A DNA stretch of 64,000 bases, from positions 1 to 64,000 of the forward strand of contig SZPG01000007.1 in NCBI GenBank assembly GCA_030263595.1, read 5' to 3'. A program made the position numbers and the translations under genes. The notes below the pieces were generated by a model. The model worked only from the letters and a program-made list of their open reading frames with translations. It was not told the DNA's origin and searched no databases. Of the stretch, positions 32,185-40,028 are shown piece by piece (the stretch's first letter is position 1; the number at the start of each line of letters is the position of its first letter). This stretch comes from Chloroflexi bacterium CFX6. GTDB taxonomy: Bacteria; Chloroflexota; Anaerolineae; Anaerolineales; Villigracilaceae.

Positions 32185-32257
32185 TGGACCCAGGGGGATT
32201 CGAACCCCCGACCTTCTCAATGCCATTGAGACGCGCTCCCAACTGCGCTATGGGCCC
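32185..32257 (-). tRNA. tRNA-Ala(GGC)
   Basis: The 73-base cloverleaf has acceptor GGGCCCA/TGGGTCC, discriminator A, D arm GCGC...GCGC, anticodon stem TCTCA/TGAGA with loop ATGGCAT (anticodon GGC), and T arm GGGGG-TTCGAAT-CCCCC. CCA is not encoded. It reads alanine codons GCC/GCU. Confidence 0.97.
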
Positions 32258-32283
32258 GGGCTTTCCAGCGATCGGTATTCATT

Positions 32284-32350
32284 AATCAGTGACCAGTTTG
32301 ATCTGTTCGGCAACTGAGTTACTGATCACTGTTTATTGGTCACTGAACAG
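32284..32350. repeat. TGATCACTG-type repeats between the two tRNA-Ala genes
   Basis: TTAATCAGTGACCAGTTTGA, then TTACTGATCACTG and TTGGTCACTGAACAGTG. These are the same small inverted units as those in leuS, glpK and the prophage, here in a neutral place. Confidence 0.65.
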
Positions 32351-32423
32351 TGGACCTGAGGGGATTCGAACCCCTGACCTCCTCAGTGCGATTGAGGCGC
32401 GCTCCCAACTGCGCTACAGGCCC
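32351..32423 (-). tRNA. tRNA-Ala(CGC)
   Basis: The 73-base cloverleaf has acceptor GGGCCTG/CAGGTCC, discriminator A, anticodon stem CCTCA/TGAGG with loop ATCGCAC (anticodon CGC), and T arm AGGGG-TTCGAAT-CCCCT. It differs from the GGC isoacceptor mostly in stems, so the pair looks like an old duplication. Confidence 0.97.
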
Positions 32424-32519
32424 GTTCGTAAAGCGAGGCGAATTCTACTTTAGGGGTTGGGGGATGTCAAGCAAGGTTTTGGTTGTAAAATAGGCGCATC
32501 CTCTCACAAGGGAAATGAC

Positions 32520-33227
32520 ATGACAGACTTCGACTCCAAATCCATCTACCGCATCCGGGACCTGCACGAATCGGATCGTCCGCGGGAAAGGCTTGCTTCA
32601 CTGGGACCCCAAGCCTTGACCAACGCCGAATTGATCGCGATCCTGCTTCGGGTCGGCGTAAGAGGCGAGAACGCGGTTGCTGTCGGTCAACGATTGCTCA
32701 ACAAATTCAGCGGTCTGACCGGCTTGCACCGCGCGCCCTTCGCCGAACTGAAAAAACAACACGGGGTCGGCGACGCCAAAGCCGCGCAGATCAAAGCCGC
32801 CATCGAACTCGGCAGGCGGCTGACTCTCGAATCTCCCGAAGAGCGCCCGGCGATCAACTCCCCGGCGGACGCCGCCGCGCTGGTCTCGTACGAAATGGCT
32901 GCGCTGGAGCAGGAGCATTTGCGCGTGATCTTATTGGATCGAAGAAACCGCGTATTGGAAACGGTGGAGGTTTACAAAGGCTCGGTCAATTCATCGCAGG
33001 TACGGGTGGGCGAGGTCTTCAAGGAGGCGATCCGCAAGAACGCTTCGGCGGTGGTCGTGATCCACAACCATCCCAGCGGCGACCCGACCCCCAGCCCCGA
33101 CGACGTCGCGGTGACGCGCGCCATCACGCAGGCGGGGAAATTACTGGACGTGGAGGTGCTGGATCATCTGGTCATCGGACAGGGAAAATGGATCTCGATG
33201 AAGGAACGAGGGTTGGGGTTTGCGTGA
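32520..33227 (+). CDS. radC: RadC-family JAMM protein
   Basis: The 235-residue protein has a helix-hairpin-helix-like N-terminus ([38 protein letters not shown]) and a C-terminal JAB/MPN domain with the metal motif [14 protein letters not shown] at about 180 and an upstream Glu (VGEVFKEA). Despite the name, RadC's role in repair is not settled; the family also occurs with mobile elements. The ATG at 32,520 matches the usual N-terminus; an earlier in-frame ATG overlaps no ribosome site. Confidence 0.93.
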   Translation: MTDFDSKSIYRIRDLHESDRPRERLASLGPQALTNAELIAILLRVGVRGENAVAVGQRLLNKFSGLTGLHRAPFAELKKQHGVGDAKAAQIKAAIELGRRLTLESPEERPAINSPADAAALVSYEMAALEQEHLRVILLDRRNRVLETVEVYKGSVNSSQVRVGEVFKEAIRKNASAVVVIHNHPSGDPTPSPDDVAVTRAITQAGKLLDVEVLDHLVIGQGKWISMKERGLGFA

Positions 33228-33255
33228 CGCCTCGAGTCCATGGAACGACGGCAGA

Positions 33256-34050
33256 ATGAATTTTCAAGTTCTCGATCTCGGTTTGATCGAATACGAATCC
33301 GCGTGGAAGTTGCAGGATCAATACGCGGCGGAGATCGCAGCGGGGAAACGCCCGCCGACGCTTCTGCTTCTCGAACATCCTCACGTCTACACGTTCGGTC
33401 GGCGCGGGAAACAGGAGAATTTGCTGTGGGGCGAATCGCAACTAAGGGAAAAAGGGATTGCCATTCACTGGGTGGATCGCGGCGGCGACGTGACGTATCA
33501 CGGGCCCGGTCAATTGGTGGGGTATCCGTTGCTACCCTTAAGACCTGTCAGGTCTTCGGGGAACGTTGAATTTCAGAGTCTCGTGTTCGCGCACTCGCCA
33601 GACTCGACTCGTGACACGATGAGACCTGACAGGTCTAGAATCCCCGACGCTGATTACGTCGGCTACGTTCGCAATCTGGAGAAGACGCTCATCATCGCGC
33701 TGGCGAACCTCGGTTTGGCGGCGGGACAACGACCCGGACTGACCGGCGTGTGGGTTCAAGCAGACGTGCATTCGCGCTGCCCAAGATGCAAGCCGGAGGA
33801 TCGCAGGAAGCCAGCCAAGATCGCGGCGATCGGCGTCAAGGTGGATGCGCGCGGCGTGTCGCGTCACGGGTTTGCGTTGAACGTGAATCCCGACATGGAT
33901 TATTGGGATGGAATCATCGCCTGCGGATTGCAGGATGAGCCCGTCGCCTCTCTCGCGGACCTGATGCCTGATCCGCCTTCGATGGAACGAGTCAAGGCTG
34001 AAGTCGTGAAGGCGTTTGGGGAGGTATTCGGGATGTCCCCGGCTCATTAA
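33256..34050 (+). CDS. lipB: Octanoyltransferase LipB with a repeat-derived insert
   Basis: The 264-residue protein has LLEHPHVYTFGRRG, WVDRGGDVTYHGPGQLVGYP and AAIGVKVDARGVSRHGFALN with the catalytic Lys, and the acyl-carrying Cys in IIACGLQD. It moves octanoyl from acyl carrier protein to lipoyl domains. About 33 residues encoded by paired palindromes (33,541-33,636) interrupt the stretch that should join GYPLL to YVGYVRNLE. A second insert VQADVHSRCPRCKPEDRRKP adds a CxxC before the Lys motif. It may be a lineage feature. Start ATG at 33,256; the longer frame from 33,220 overlaps radC. Confidence 0.92.
   Translation: MNFQVLDLGLIEYESAWKLQDQYAAEIAAGKRPPTLLLLEHPHVYTFGRRGKQENLLWGESQLREKGIAIHWVDRGGDVTYHGPGQLVGYPLLPLRPVRSSGNVEFQSLVFAHSPDSTRDTMRPDRSRIPDADYVGYVRNLEKTLIIALANLGLAAGQRPGLTGVWVQADVHSRCPRCKPEDRRKPAKIAAIGVKVDARGVSRHGFALNVNPDMDYWDGIIACGLQDEPVASLADLMPDPPSMERVKAEVVKAFGEVFGMSPAH
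33538..33640. repeat. lipB: Two AGACCTGTCAGGTCT palindromes flanking a spacer, in frame in lipB
   Basis: AGACCTGTCAGGTCT at 33,541-33,555 and AGACCTGACAGGTCT at 33,622-33,636 frame a 66-base spacer. The frame is open throughout and rejoins normal LipB sequence on both sides. Confidence 0.85.
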
Positions 34051-34097
34051 ACAGAGACAGGCTCCGGCTGGGAAAGAAGCGGAGCCTGTCTCTGTTT
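34049..34097. terminator. 18-base-pair terminator overlapping the lipB stop
   Basis: AAACAGAGACAGGCTCCG pairs perfectly with CGGAGCCTGTCTCTGTTT around a 13-base loop. It overlaps the TAA of lipB and serves both lipB and the convergent FTR1 gene. Confidence 0.92.
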
Positions 34098-34131
34098 AGG
34101 AGGGGTCGGGAAGCAATCTTCCTGTTCCAGA

Positions 34132-34998
34132 TTATGCTGCTTGCGATCCGGCGCTGGCTGTCGCCTTTGCGGGTATCGCGTTCTCGCGTCTCCAAAAAAC
34201 GGATATGACCGCGAGATAGGCGAGGTAGGCGAGCGTTTCGGTCAACGACGGGTTGCCGTTGTAACCGAACAACGTCTTGAGCAGTTGACCCGCCACCGAG
34301 TTTTCGTCGAGGATCATATTCACATCCCAGACGTGTTCGATGACGGCGGGAATCCAGCCGACCTCGTTGAATTCGTGGACGCCGTGCGCGACCAGTCCCG
34401 CCGCGAACAGGATGAGCAAGATGCCGGTAACCTGGAAGAAGCGGCGCAGGTCGAGGCGGACGGTGGTGGCGAAGATGGTGTAGCCGAGCAGGATCGCCGT
34501 GCCGAGCCCGAGAACGGTTCCCGCCAGTGTGCGGATAAGGTTGGTGGACGCTTCGACTTGATTGCCAGCGAAGAAGGCGGCTGTGACGAATATGGCGAGT
34601 TCGATGCCTTCGCGCACGACCGCCATGAACGCCAGCGTGAAGACCGCGCGTGTGCCGGTCGTCGAGTGCGCCGCGGCTTTGTTGACGCCATCCTCCAGTT
34701 CGCGTTTGAGGAAGCGGGCTTGCCTGCCCATCCAGAAGATCATCCACGTGAGAATGCCCGCGGCGGCAAGCAAGGTGATGCCTTCGAAGATCTGTTCCGC
34801 CTCCTCTTCGAGCGACATGCCGAAGGAGGCGAGCGCGACGGCGGTCAATATGCTGACGACGACCGCGCTGAGCGCGCCGAACCATACCGCTGGGGCGAGG
34901 TCCTTGCGTTGAATTTTGTTGATCGCGCCAAGGACGATCCCGATGATGAGCGCGGCTTCGAGTCCTTCGCGCAGAGAGAGTAGAAAGGTGGGTAACAT
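34132..34998 (-). CDS. FTR1-family iron permease
   Basis: The 288-residue membrane protein has seven helices with two REGxE motifs (LREGLEAALIIGIVLG at about 8 and VVREGIELAIF at about 110). Glutamates in these motifs carry ferric iron in FTR1/EfeU permeases. No EfeO/EfeB partner or multicopper oxidase lies next to it, so the oxidation step is unclear. Start ATG at 34,998. It is bounded on the 3' side by the shared terminator. Confidence 0.9.
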   Translation of the reverse strand: MLPTFLLSLREGLEAALIIGIVLGAINKIQRKDLAPAVWFGALSAVVVSILTAVALASFGMSLEEEAEQIFEGITLLAAAGILTWMIFWMGRQARFLKRELEDGVNKAAAHSTTGTRAVFTLAFMAVVREGIELAIFVTAAFFAGNQVEASTNLIRTLAGTVLGLGTAILLGYTIFATTVRLDLRRFFQVTGILLILFAAGLVAHGVHEFNEVGWIPAVIEHVWDVNMILDENSVAGQLLKTLFGYNGNPSLTETLAYLAYLAVISVFWRRENAIPAKATASAGSQAA

Positions 34999-35085
34999 TC
35001 GTTTCTTTTTCTCCTGATGCGATTTTATATATCCGAATTGTTGGGGGTTATAAACGAGGCGGCGGGATATATCCAGATGGGCGTA

Positions 35086-35122
35086 TGAAAACCCCCGTAA
35101 ACCCCGTTGGCGAGGGTTTTCA
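35086..35122. terminator. Hairpin between FTR1 and the truncated HEPN gene
   Basis: TGAAAACCC pairs with GGGTTTTCA around an internal CCGTAAACCCCGTTGGCGA. On the minus strand it follows the truncated HEPN gene by 26 bases. A weak T-run makes it only a possible terminator. Confidence 0.5.
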
Positions 35123-35147
35123 ATCAGGTTGAACCCATTCGTTGGGA

Positions 35148-35294
35148 TTACTCGGCTAATGTGTGTAAATTCCGCAGAACTGCATCCTGGGTCCTGCGAT
35201 CGCTAAAGAAGAATTCTTTCCCTTCCTGTGTATATTCTTCAATTCTGCCAACGGCTTCCTGAATGTGGATCAGGTAAAGACGATCATCTTTCAC
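35148..35294 (-). pseudogene. Truncated HEPN (DUF86) gene, 48 codons
   Basis: From the GTG at 35,294, which overlaps the MNT stop (GTGA), the frame reads MKDDRLYLIHIQEAVGRIEE, then RRTQDAVLRNLHTLAE and a TAA at 35,150-35,148. This is the first 40 percent of a DUF86/HepT-type HEPN toxin; the family's Rx4-6H catalytic motif lies in the missing C-terminal part. The downstream bases do not continue the family in any frame, so this is a deletion rather than a point change. Confidence 0.8.
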
Positions 35295-35581
35295 AGTGAA
35301 CGCGCCTCCTCCAGAATCCTCTCTTTGATAAACCAGTGCAAGCCATCCGTCGTCGCCACGTCAACAGGGACGCCAAGCAGGTCTTCCAGATCTGCAACCA
35401 GCCCGGCCGGGAACCAAGGCGAATGAACGGGACCGACTTCCACGAGAAAATCAATATCGCTCAGTTCGTTCCCTTCGCCGCGCGCAATAGAGCCGAAAAC
35501 GCGCACATTGAATGCGCCATGCTTTCGGGCGATGTCGAGGATTTGTTCGCGTCGGGTTTTCAGGAGTTCTTCGATCTTCAT
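35291..35581 (-). CDS. MNT-type nucleotidyltransferase (partner of a broken HEPN)
   Basis: The 96-residue MKIEELLKTRREQILDIARK... has VFGSIARGEGNELSDIDFLV (about 31-50), the GSxxRGxxxxxSDxD site, and an AGLVADLEDLLGVPVDVAT segment typical of MntA/MNT antitoxins. The ATG at 35,581 is preferred over an earlier in-frame start. With its HEPN partner truncated, the antitoxin may be a leftover or act on other HEPN proteins such as that at 26,004. Confidence 0.83.
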   Translation of the reverse strand: MKIEELLKTRREQILDIARKHGAFNVRVFGSIARGEGNELSDIDFLVEVGPVHSPWFPAGLVADLEDLLGVPVDVATTDGLHWFIKERILEEARSL

Positions 35582-35701
35582 ATCAGCGCTCGAGCGCAAT
35601 TATACAACAAGGATGTGGCGCTGAATTGTCCTATACTTTTGAACTCTTCTTCGCCGCGCTTTTCTTCCCCTTTGCCGCGCGGCGGTAGGGAGGCATGTCA
35701 A

Positions 35702-36988
35702 TCAAGCACACCTGACATTTGCTCGTGTCCAGAATCTTATTCCACAGGCTCGGATAACTATCTGGTGCAGTTTATCCTCCGCCCACACGGAACTGATGCC
35801 GCTTTCCTTCAAGTCGTCGAGCAGTAGAAGCGGCGTTGTGCTGATCTCGTAGAAGCGCCGGTCGAACGTCACGTCCGAGTTGGGGCGGAAGGTGGATTTG
35901 AGATAATCGAGCAGGGTGGAGACCTCGGTGAGGATCGCCTGCCCGCCCCCAAGTTGGCGATAATTCCCTACCGCCGCCGCGAGGTGGGTCTTGCCGCAAT
36001 AGGATTGACCCAAAAACACCAGCCAGCCCTGCGGGTCCTCGGCAAATTTCACCGCCGCGTCCAAAGCCTGGTGCAATTGCCTGACGTGTTGGGAAGTGAC
36101 CTTTTCCCGGATGATCTCCTTGTCCTTGAACGGTTTCCCGTACCGATCCTGTTTTTCCCGGACAATGGTCGTGACGATCTCCTTGCCGACCTCGTTATCC
36201 CGCGTTTCGAAGTTCCTGAAGGTCATTTCCTTGATGTGCGAGAAGGACAACATCGAGATGCCCGGGTTGCTCGTCTCGGTGGGGCGGCGGTAATCGGGCG
36301 CGGTGATACGGACGTATTTCACGAACTCCGCGTCCTGCAATCTCGAACGGATGCGGCTTTCGATCTCGTCGAGGATCAAATTCGTGGTAATGACCGTTGG
36401 AAGTTTATTGATGTAACGATAATTGATGATCTGGAATAGTTTTTCCTGCGCCCACGAGGTGGCGTTCTGCGTGCCGAAGTCGTCCATCACGAGCAGATCG
36501 GCGTTGCGGATTTCCTCGAACCGCGCTTCGAAGGTCGTTTCAGGATCGTTGTACGCGAACCGTAGCGAATCCAACAGATCGGGAACGGTGATGAACAAAG
36601 TGGGTACGCCGCGTTGCACGCACGCATTGGCAATTGCCGCGGCGAGGTGGGTCTTGCCGCAGCCATACGCGCCCTCGAGCAGCAGCCACCCCTTCAACCC
36701 GCTTGCAAATTCCTCCGAGACATCGAGCGCATCGTGCAGGCTGGCGACCTCCTGCGGCGAGATGAACTCCGCTTTGGGGTTGCCCGAACGATTGAAGTTC
36801 TCGAACGTCAGATGACTCAACCGTTCCAGGTTGCTCATCTCATACAACCTCATGCGGGCATTCTCCGCGATCTCATTGGCGCGGCAAACGCAAGGCTCCA
36901 GCCGCCCGAACTTCTCGTGACCCAGCGGCACGTCCACGCGCAAAAAGCCGACGCCTCCGCAATGCGGGCAATCGGGTTTCCCAAGCAT
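35702..36988 (-). CDS. DnaC-like tandem AAA+ ATPase, second domain with altered C-terminus
   Basis: A C4 zinc finger (CPHCGGVGF ... CVC, about 7-36) leads into an AAA+ domain with Walker A GAYGCGKTHLAAAIANA and Walker B DLLVMDDFGTQ. A second, similar domain follows (LGQSYCGKTHLAAAVGN; PLLLLDDLKESG). Helicase loaders of the DnaC/DnaI type have only one. The second copy stops soon after Walker B: EDKLHQIV then an unrelated IRACGIRFWTRANVRCA. Another frame continues YPSLWNKILDTSKCQVCLID and a Lys/Ala tail to about 35,633, so a fusion or frameshift is likely. The start at 36,988 follows the DnaD-like gene; a start at 37,099 would overlap it by 98 bases. Confidence 0.75.
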   Translation of the reverse strand: MLGKPDCPHCGGVGFLRVDVPLGHEKFGRLEPCVCRANEIAENARMRLYEMSNLERLSHLTFENFNRSGNPKAEFISPQEVASLHDALDVSEEFASGLKGWLLLEGAYGCGKTHLAAAIANACVQRGVPTLFITVPDLLDSLRFAYNDPETTFEARFEEIRNADLLVMDDFGTQNATSWAQEKLFQIINYRYINKLPTVITTNLILDEIESRIRSRLQDAEFVKYVRITAPDYRRPTETSNPGISMLSFSHIKEMTFRNFETRDNEVGKEIVTTIVREKQDRYGKPFKDKEIIREKVTSQHVRQLHQALDAAVKFAEDPQGWLVFLGQSYCGKTHLAAAVGNYRQLGGGQAILTEVSTLLDYLKSTFRPNSDVTFDRRFYEISTTPLLLLDDLKESGISSVWAEDKLHQIVIRACGIRFWTRANVRCA

Positions 36989-37001
36989 GGGCGCGGCAGG
37001 A

Positions 37002-37655
37002 CTACTCCCGCTTGAGGTATTCCTCGAATTCGCTTTTTGTGTATCGGTCAGAACCTTTTCGAGAGTCCTGTTGATCTTTTTTTCCATGCCTGCCTTCATC
37101 CTTCCAACGTTTCAACACCGCTTCGCAATATTTCCAGTTGCGTTTGTTGTTCTTCGCCGCCAGTTCGATCGCCTCCGCGACCCATTCGTCCGAATATAAC
37201 TCCTCCGCATCCTTCAACGCGTCGGCGATCAACGGCGTGAGCGGACCGATGTTCTCCTCGTACAACTTGAACACGTTCGGACGTTCCAGCGGCGCGGACG
37301 CGGCGCCCGGACTCCACTTTCCACTTTCCATCGCCTGGACTCCCGCCCGTCCGCGCGGCGAATTCAACAGGAAATAAACCTTCGCTTCTCTCTGGACCTT
37401 GAGCAGGCTCCCGCGTTTGACGGCTTTCTCCAGCCCGCGCGTGATCTCCTCCGCGCTCGACCCCAGCTCCTTCACGTCGAAATCCATTCTGGTCAACGCC
37501 CGAAACGGGCCCTCCGTATGCGCGACGCGCCACAAAAAATACAGCGTCACCTTCAACTCCGCCGCGTCGTCAATCTCCTTCAATAACTGTTGAAAGAACC
37601 TGTCGGGCAGTTGCGTGAAGGTTTCAGAGTCGGTAAAACCGCGGAAAGATGTCAT
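37002..37655 (-). CDS. DnaD-like primosomal protein
   Basis: The 217-residue protein has an N-terminal winged-helix-like region (IDDAAELKVTLYFLWRVAH, about 30-100) and a C-terminal DnaD-type helical motif (VFKLYEENIGPLTPLIADAL ... WVAEAIELAAKNNKRNWKYC, about 125-190), ending in the YCEAVLKRWKDEG helix typical of DnaD proteins. Such proteins help load the replicative helicase. It lies between the dnaB and DnaC-like genes, all on the minus strand, which is the expected primosome set. Confidence 0.83.
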   Translation of the reverse strand: MTSFRGFTDSETFTQLPDRFFQQLLKEIDDAAELKVTLYFLWRVAHTEGPFRALTRMDFDVKELGSSAEEITRGLEKAVKRGSLLKVQREAKVYFLLNSPRGRAGVQAMESGKWSPGAASAPLERPNVFKLYEENIGPLTPLIADALKDAEELYSDEWVAEAIELAAKNNKRNWKYCEAVLKRWKDEGRHGKKDQQDSRKGSDRYTKSEFEEYLKRE

Positions 37656-37669
37656 GGTTTATAAATTTT

Positions 37670-37720
37670 ACGGAACACGTTCCACGCAACACGTAATCTG
37701 AAACGTGCATCGTGTTCCGT
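37670..37720. repeat. ACGGAACACG inverted repeat between dnaB and the DnaD-like gene
   Basis: ACGGAACACG (37,670-37,679) and CGTGTTCCGT (37,711-37,720) are exact complements around a spacer with more ACACG/CGTGC units. It fills most of the 76-base gap and resembles the CACGTG-rich bit upstream of leuS (31,527-31,555). Confidence 0.6.
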
Positions 37721-37731
37721 GATTCGATCAC

Positions 37732-39108
37732 TCATTCATTCGGCTTGAACACCCTCGTCGCCGCGTTCTCGAACTTCGCCAGCGCGCTGCGGAACACCAG
37801 TTCCACGCTTCCGACGGGACCATTACGATGCTTCGCCACAATGATCTCCGCCACGTTTTGCTTGACCGTATCCTTCTCGTATTGGTCGGGACGATAGATG
37901 AACATCACGATGTCGGCGTCCTGTTCCAAGGATCCCGATTCCCTCAGATCCGAAAGCACCGGTCGTTTATCCGAGCGTTGTTCGACGGCGCGCGAGAGCT
38001 GCGCCGCGGCAAGCACCGGCACGTTCAACTCGCGCGCCAGCACTTTGAGGTTGCGTGAAATGTACGAGACCTCCTGCACGCGGTTGTCGGTGCGCGTGTC
38101 GCCTCCCATCAACTGGAGGTAATCCACGATGATGAGGTCGAGACCGAATTCCATGTGCAGGCGGCGGCATTTCGTCCGCAGTTGAAGCGGGGTGATGGCG
38201 GGCGTATCGTCGAGGTGGATGTGCGTATCCCCGAACACTTCGATGGCGTGGGTGAAGAGGGGCCATTCGTTTTCCTGCAATTTGCCGGTTCGCAGGCGCT
38301 GCGAGTCGATCCCCGTCTCCTGCGCGATCAATCTCTGCACCACCTGCTCGTTCGACATTTCCAGCGAAAAGATGGCGACGCGCTTCTTGTGGGTCAAGCC
38401 TGCGTTTTTTGCCACCGAAAGAAGGAAGCCGGTTTTTCCCTGACCGGGACGCCCGGCGATGATGAGCAGGTCGGAGGGCTGCAAACCCGTGAGCATTTTA
38501 TCGAGGTCAATGAATCCGGTTGGCACGCCGACGATGTCATCGGGACGCTTGGCGAGGTCGTCAATGCGGTCGTAGTAATCGCTCAGGACGGAGGAGATCG
38601 GCTGAAGGTCGTGTTTGAGCCGCCGCTCGCTGACGTTGAAGACCGCCTTCTCCGCCTCGTCCATCACGTCGGCAACCGCGGTCTTTTCGTTGTAGGCGAT
38701 CGAAGCGATCTGGTTCGCGGCGGCGATCATCTTGCGGCGGATCGAATATCCCTCCACGATGCGCGCGTAGGATTCCGCGTTCAACGACGACGGCACCTGG
38801 TTGACCAGCGACGTGAGATACGCCGACCCGCCGATCTCGCCCAATTGACCGCGCCGCTCCAATTCGTCGGCGACCGTCAACAGGTCAATGGGGATGCGCC
38901 CCTCGTGCAGGCGATTGAACGCCTCCCAGATCCACTTGTGGCGGTGGATGTAAAAATCGTCGGCGGTCAAAAACTGCGCGATGTCGTAATACACCTCGGG
39001 GTTAATGAAGACCGCCCCTACGACGGCTTCTTCGGCTTCCCGGCTGTGCGGCGCTGCCGTTGATATGGCGGGGGCGGTGGTATCTTCTTGTGGCAGGTAG
39101 TCGGTCAT
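37732..39108 (-). CDS. dnaB: Replicative DNA helicase DnaB
   Basis: The 458-residue hexameric helicase has the N-terminal collar (PHSREAEEAVVGAVFINPEV), a RecA-like core with Walker A IAGRPGQGKTGFLL, FSLEMSNEQVVQRLIA, Walker B LDLIIVDYLQLM and the Gln/Arg-finger regions AAAQLSRAVEQRSDKRPVLS and GSLEQDADIVMFIYR. It unwinds DNA at the fork. It overlaps the upstream nuclease-family gene by 4 bases (ATGA) and precedes the DnaD-like and DnaC-like genes. Confidence 0.96.
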   Translation of the reverse strand: MTDYLPQEDTTAPAISTAAPHSREAEEAVVGAVFINPEVYYDIAQFLTADDFYIHRHKWIWEAFNRLHEGRIPIDLLTVADELERRGQLGEIGGSAYLTSLVNQVPSSLNAESYARIVEGYSIRRKMIAAANQIASIAYNEKTAVADVMDEAEKAVFNVSERRLKHDLQPISSVLSDYYDRIDDLAKRPDDIVGVPTGFIDLDKMLTGLQPSDLLIIAGRPGQGKTGFLLSVAKNAGLTHKKRVAIFSLEMSNEQVVQRLIAQETGIDSQRLRTGKLQENEWPLFTHAIEVFGDTHIHLDDTPAITPLQLRTKCRRLHMEFGLDLIIVDYLQLMGGDTRTDNRVQEVSYISRNLKVLARELNVPVLAAAQLSRAVEQRSDKRPVLSDLRESGSLEQDADIVMFIYRPDQYEKDTVKQNVAEIIVAKHRNGPVGSVELVFRSALAKFENAATRVFKPNE

Positions 39109-39695
39109 TTTTTCTTCGGCTTTTTGGGCTGGTCGGGCGCGTCGTCCGGTTTATCCTTGTCGTCGAGCGTATCGAGATCGAGTTTTCCAAGGAAGTCCTC
39201 GAAAACGGACAACCTTGCGCTTCCCTCGTCGGACAGGGGGGCTGGTTCGCTTCGAGGGGCTTTTTCCCCGCCTTCGGGTATCGCCTGCTCCGGCTGGATG
39301 CCCGCCTCGTTCATCACGCTGGGATGCACGAGGATCGGCACGTGCGCCCGCACCGACAGGGCGATGGCATCCGAGGGACGCGAATCGATGTGTATCTCCT
39401 TCCCGTTCACTTCGGCGACGATGCTCCCGTAAAAGATGTCATTCTGCAATTTGACGATCTCGATCCGTGAGATGCGCGCATTGAACGCGCCAAAGACGTT
39501 CTTGAGCAGGTCGTGTGTGAGCGGACGACTCATCTCCACCTCCTGCAACGCGACCGTGATCGCCTCCGCCTCATACGGACCCACCCAGATGGGCAGGAAG
39601 CGTTCGGAATTCTTTTGTTTCAACACAACGAGACGCTGTGGGGTCATCAAATGCACGCGTACGCTGTCTATTTGAACTTCGATCATCTCAGGCAT
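39105..39695 (-). CDS. Bifunctional nuclease (BFN/DUF151) family protein
   Basis: The 196-residue protein MPEMIEVQIDSVRVHLMTPQ... has the DUF151 core ERFLPIWVGPYEAEAI, TRPLTHDLL-like MSRPLTHDLLKNV and IDSRPSDAIALSVRAHVPI, then an acidic/Pro/Lys-rich tail (DKDKPDDAPDQPKKPKKK). The family was named from a plant protein with RNase and DNase activity; its bacterial role is unclear. The ATG at 39,695 is preceded by GGAG; a longer frame from 39,749 has no such site. Confidence 0.85.
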   Translation of the reverse strand: MPEMIEVQIDSVRVHLMTPQRLVVLKQKNSERFLPIWVGPYEAEAITVALQEVEMSRPLTHDLLKNVFGAFNARISRIEIVKLQNDIFYGSIVAEVNGKEIHIDSRPSDAIALSVRAHVPILVHPSVMNEAGIQPEQAIPEGGEKAPRSEPAPLSDEGSARLSVFEDFLGKLDLDTLDDKDKPDDAPDQPKKPKKK

Positions 39696-39796
39696 GGGAA
39701 CTCCAAATCGGAATGAACGTATTTTAGCATATTCAAGTGAGGATGTCATTGAGTTGCAGGATTATTCAAATGAGACTATAATGTCGTCCTGCCGAT

Positions 39797-39872
<76 letters not shown>

Positions 39873-39919
39873 ACTTTTCCCAACATTCATACTCCACCGT
39901 GCGAATGTTGGGAAAAAGT
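39873..39919. promoter_or_regulatory. Inverted repeat right after tRNA-Pro
   Basis: ACTTTTCCCAACATTC (39,873-39,888) and GAATGTTGGGAAAAAGT (39,903-39,919) pair over 16 bases with one bulged A. It could be the tRNA terminator or an integrase/excisionase arm site inside attL. Confidence 0.5.
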
Positions 39920-40028
39920 ACGACAACCAAATATCATCGAGCTTTAGGAGAAGTGAGATGCGCGAACAGCGACCGAGTGATCGGATCGCTATGGCGTCTC
40001 TCGCTTTTTGGTTCCTGGAGTTCTTGAT

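Noticed and set aside
32009-32242. 77-codon minus-strand ORF with GGSNPPGSTQ
   Set aside because: It reads through tRNA-Ala(GGC) and the T-box leader; that peptide is the usual false translation of a tRNA.
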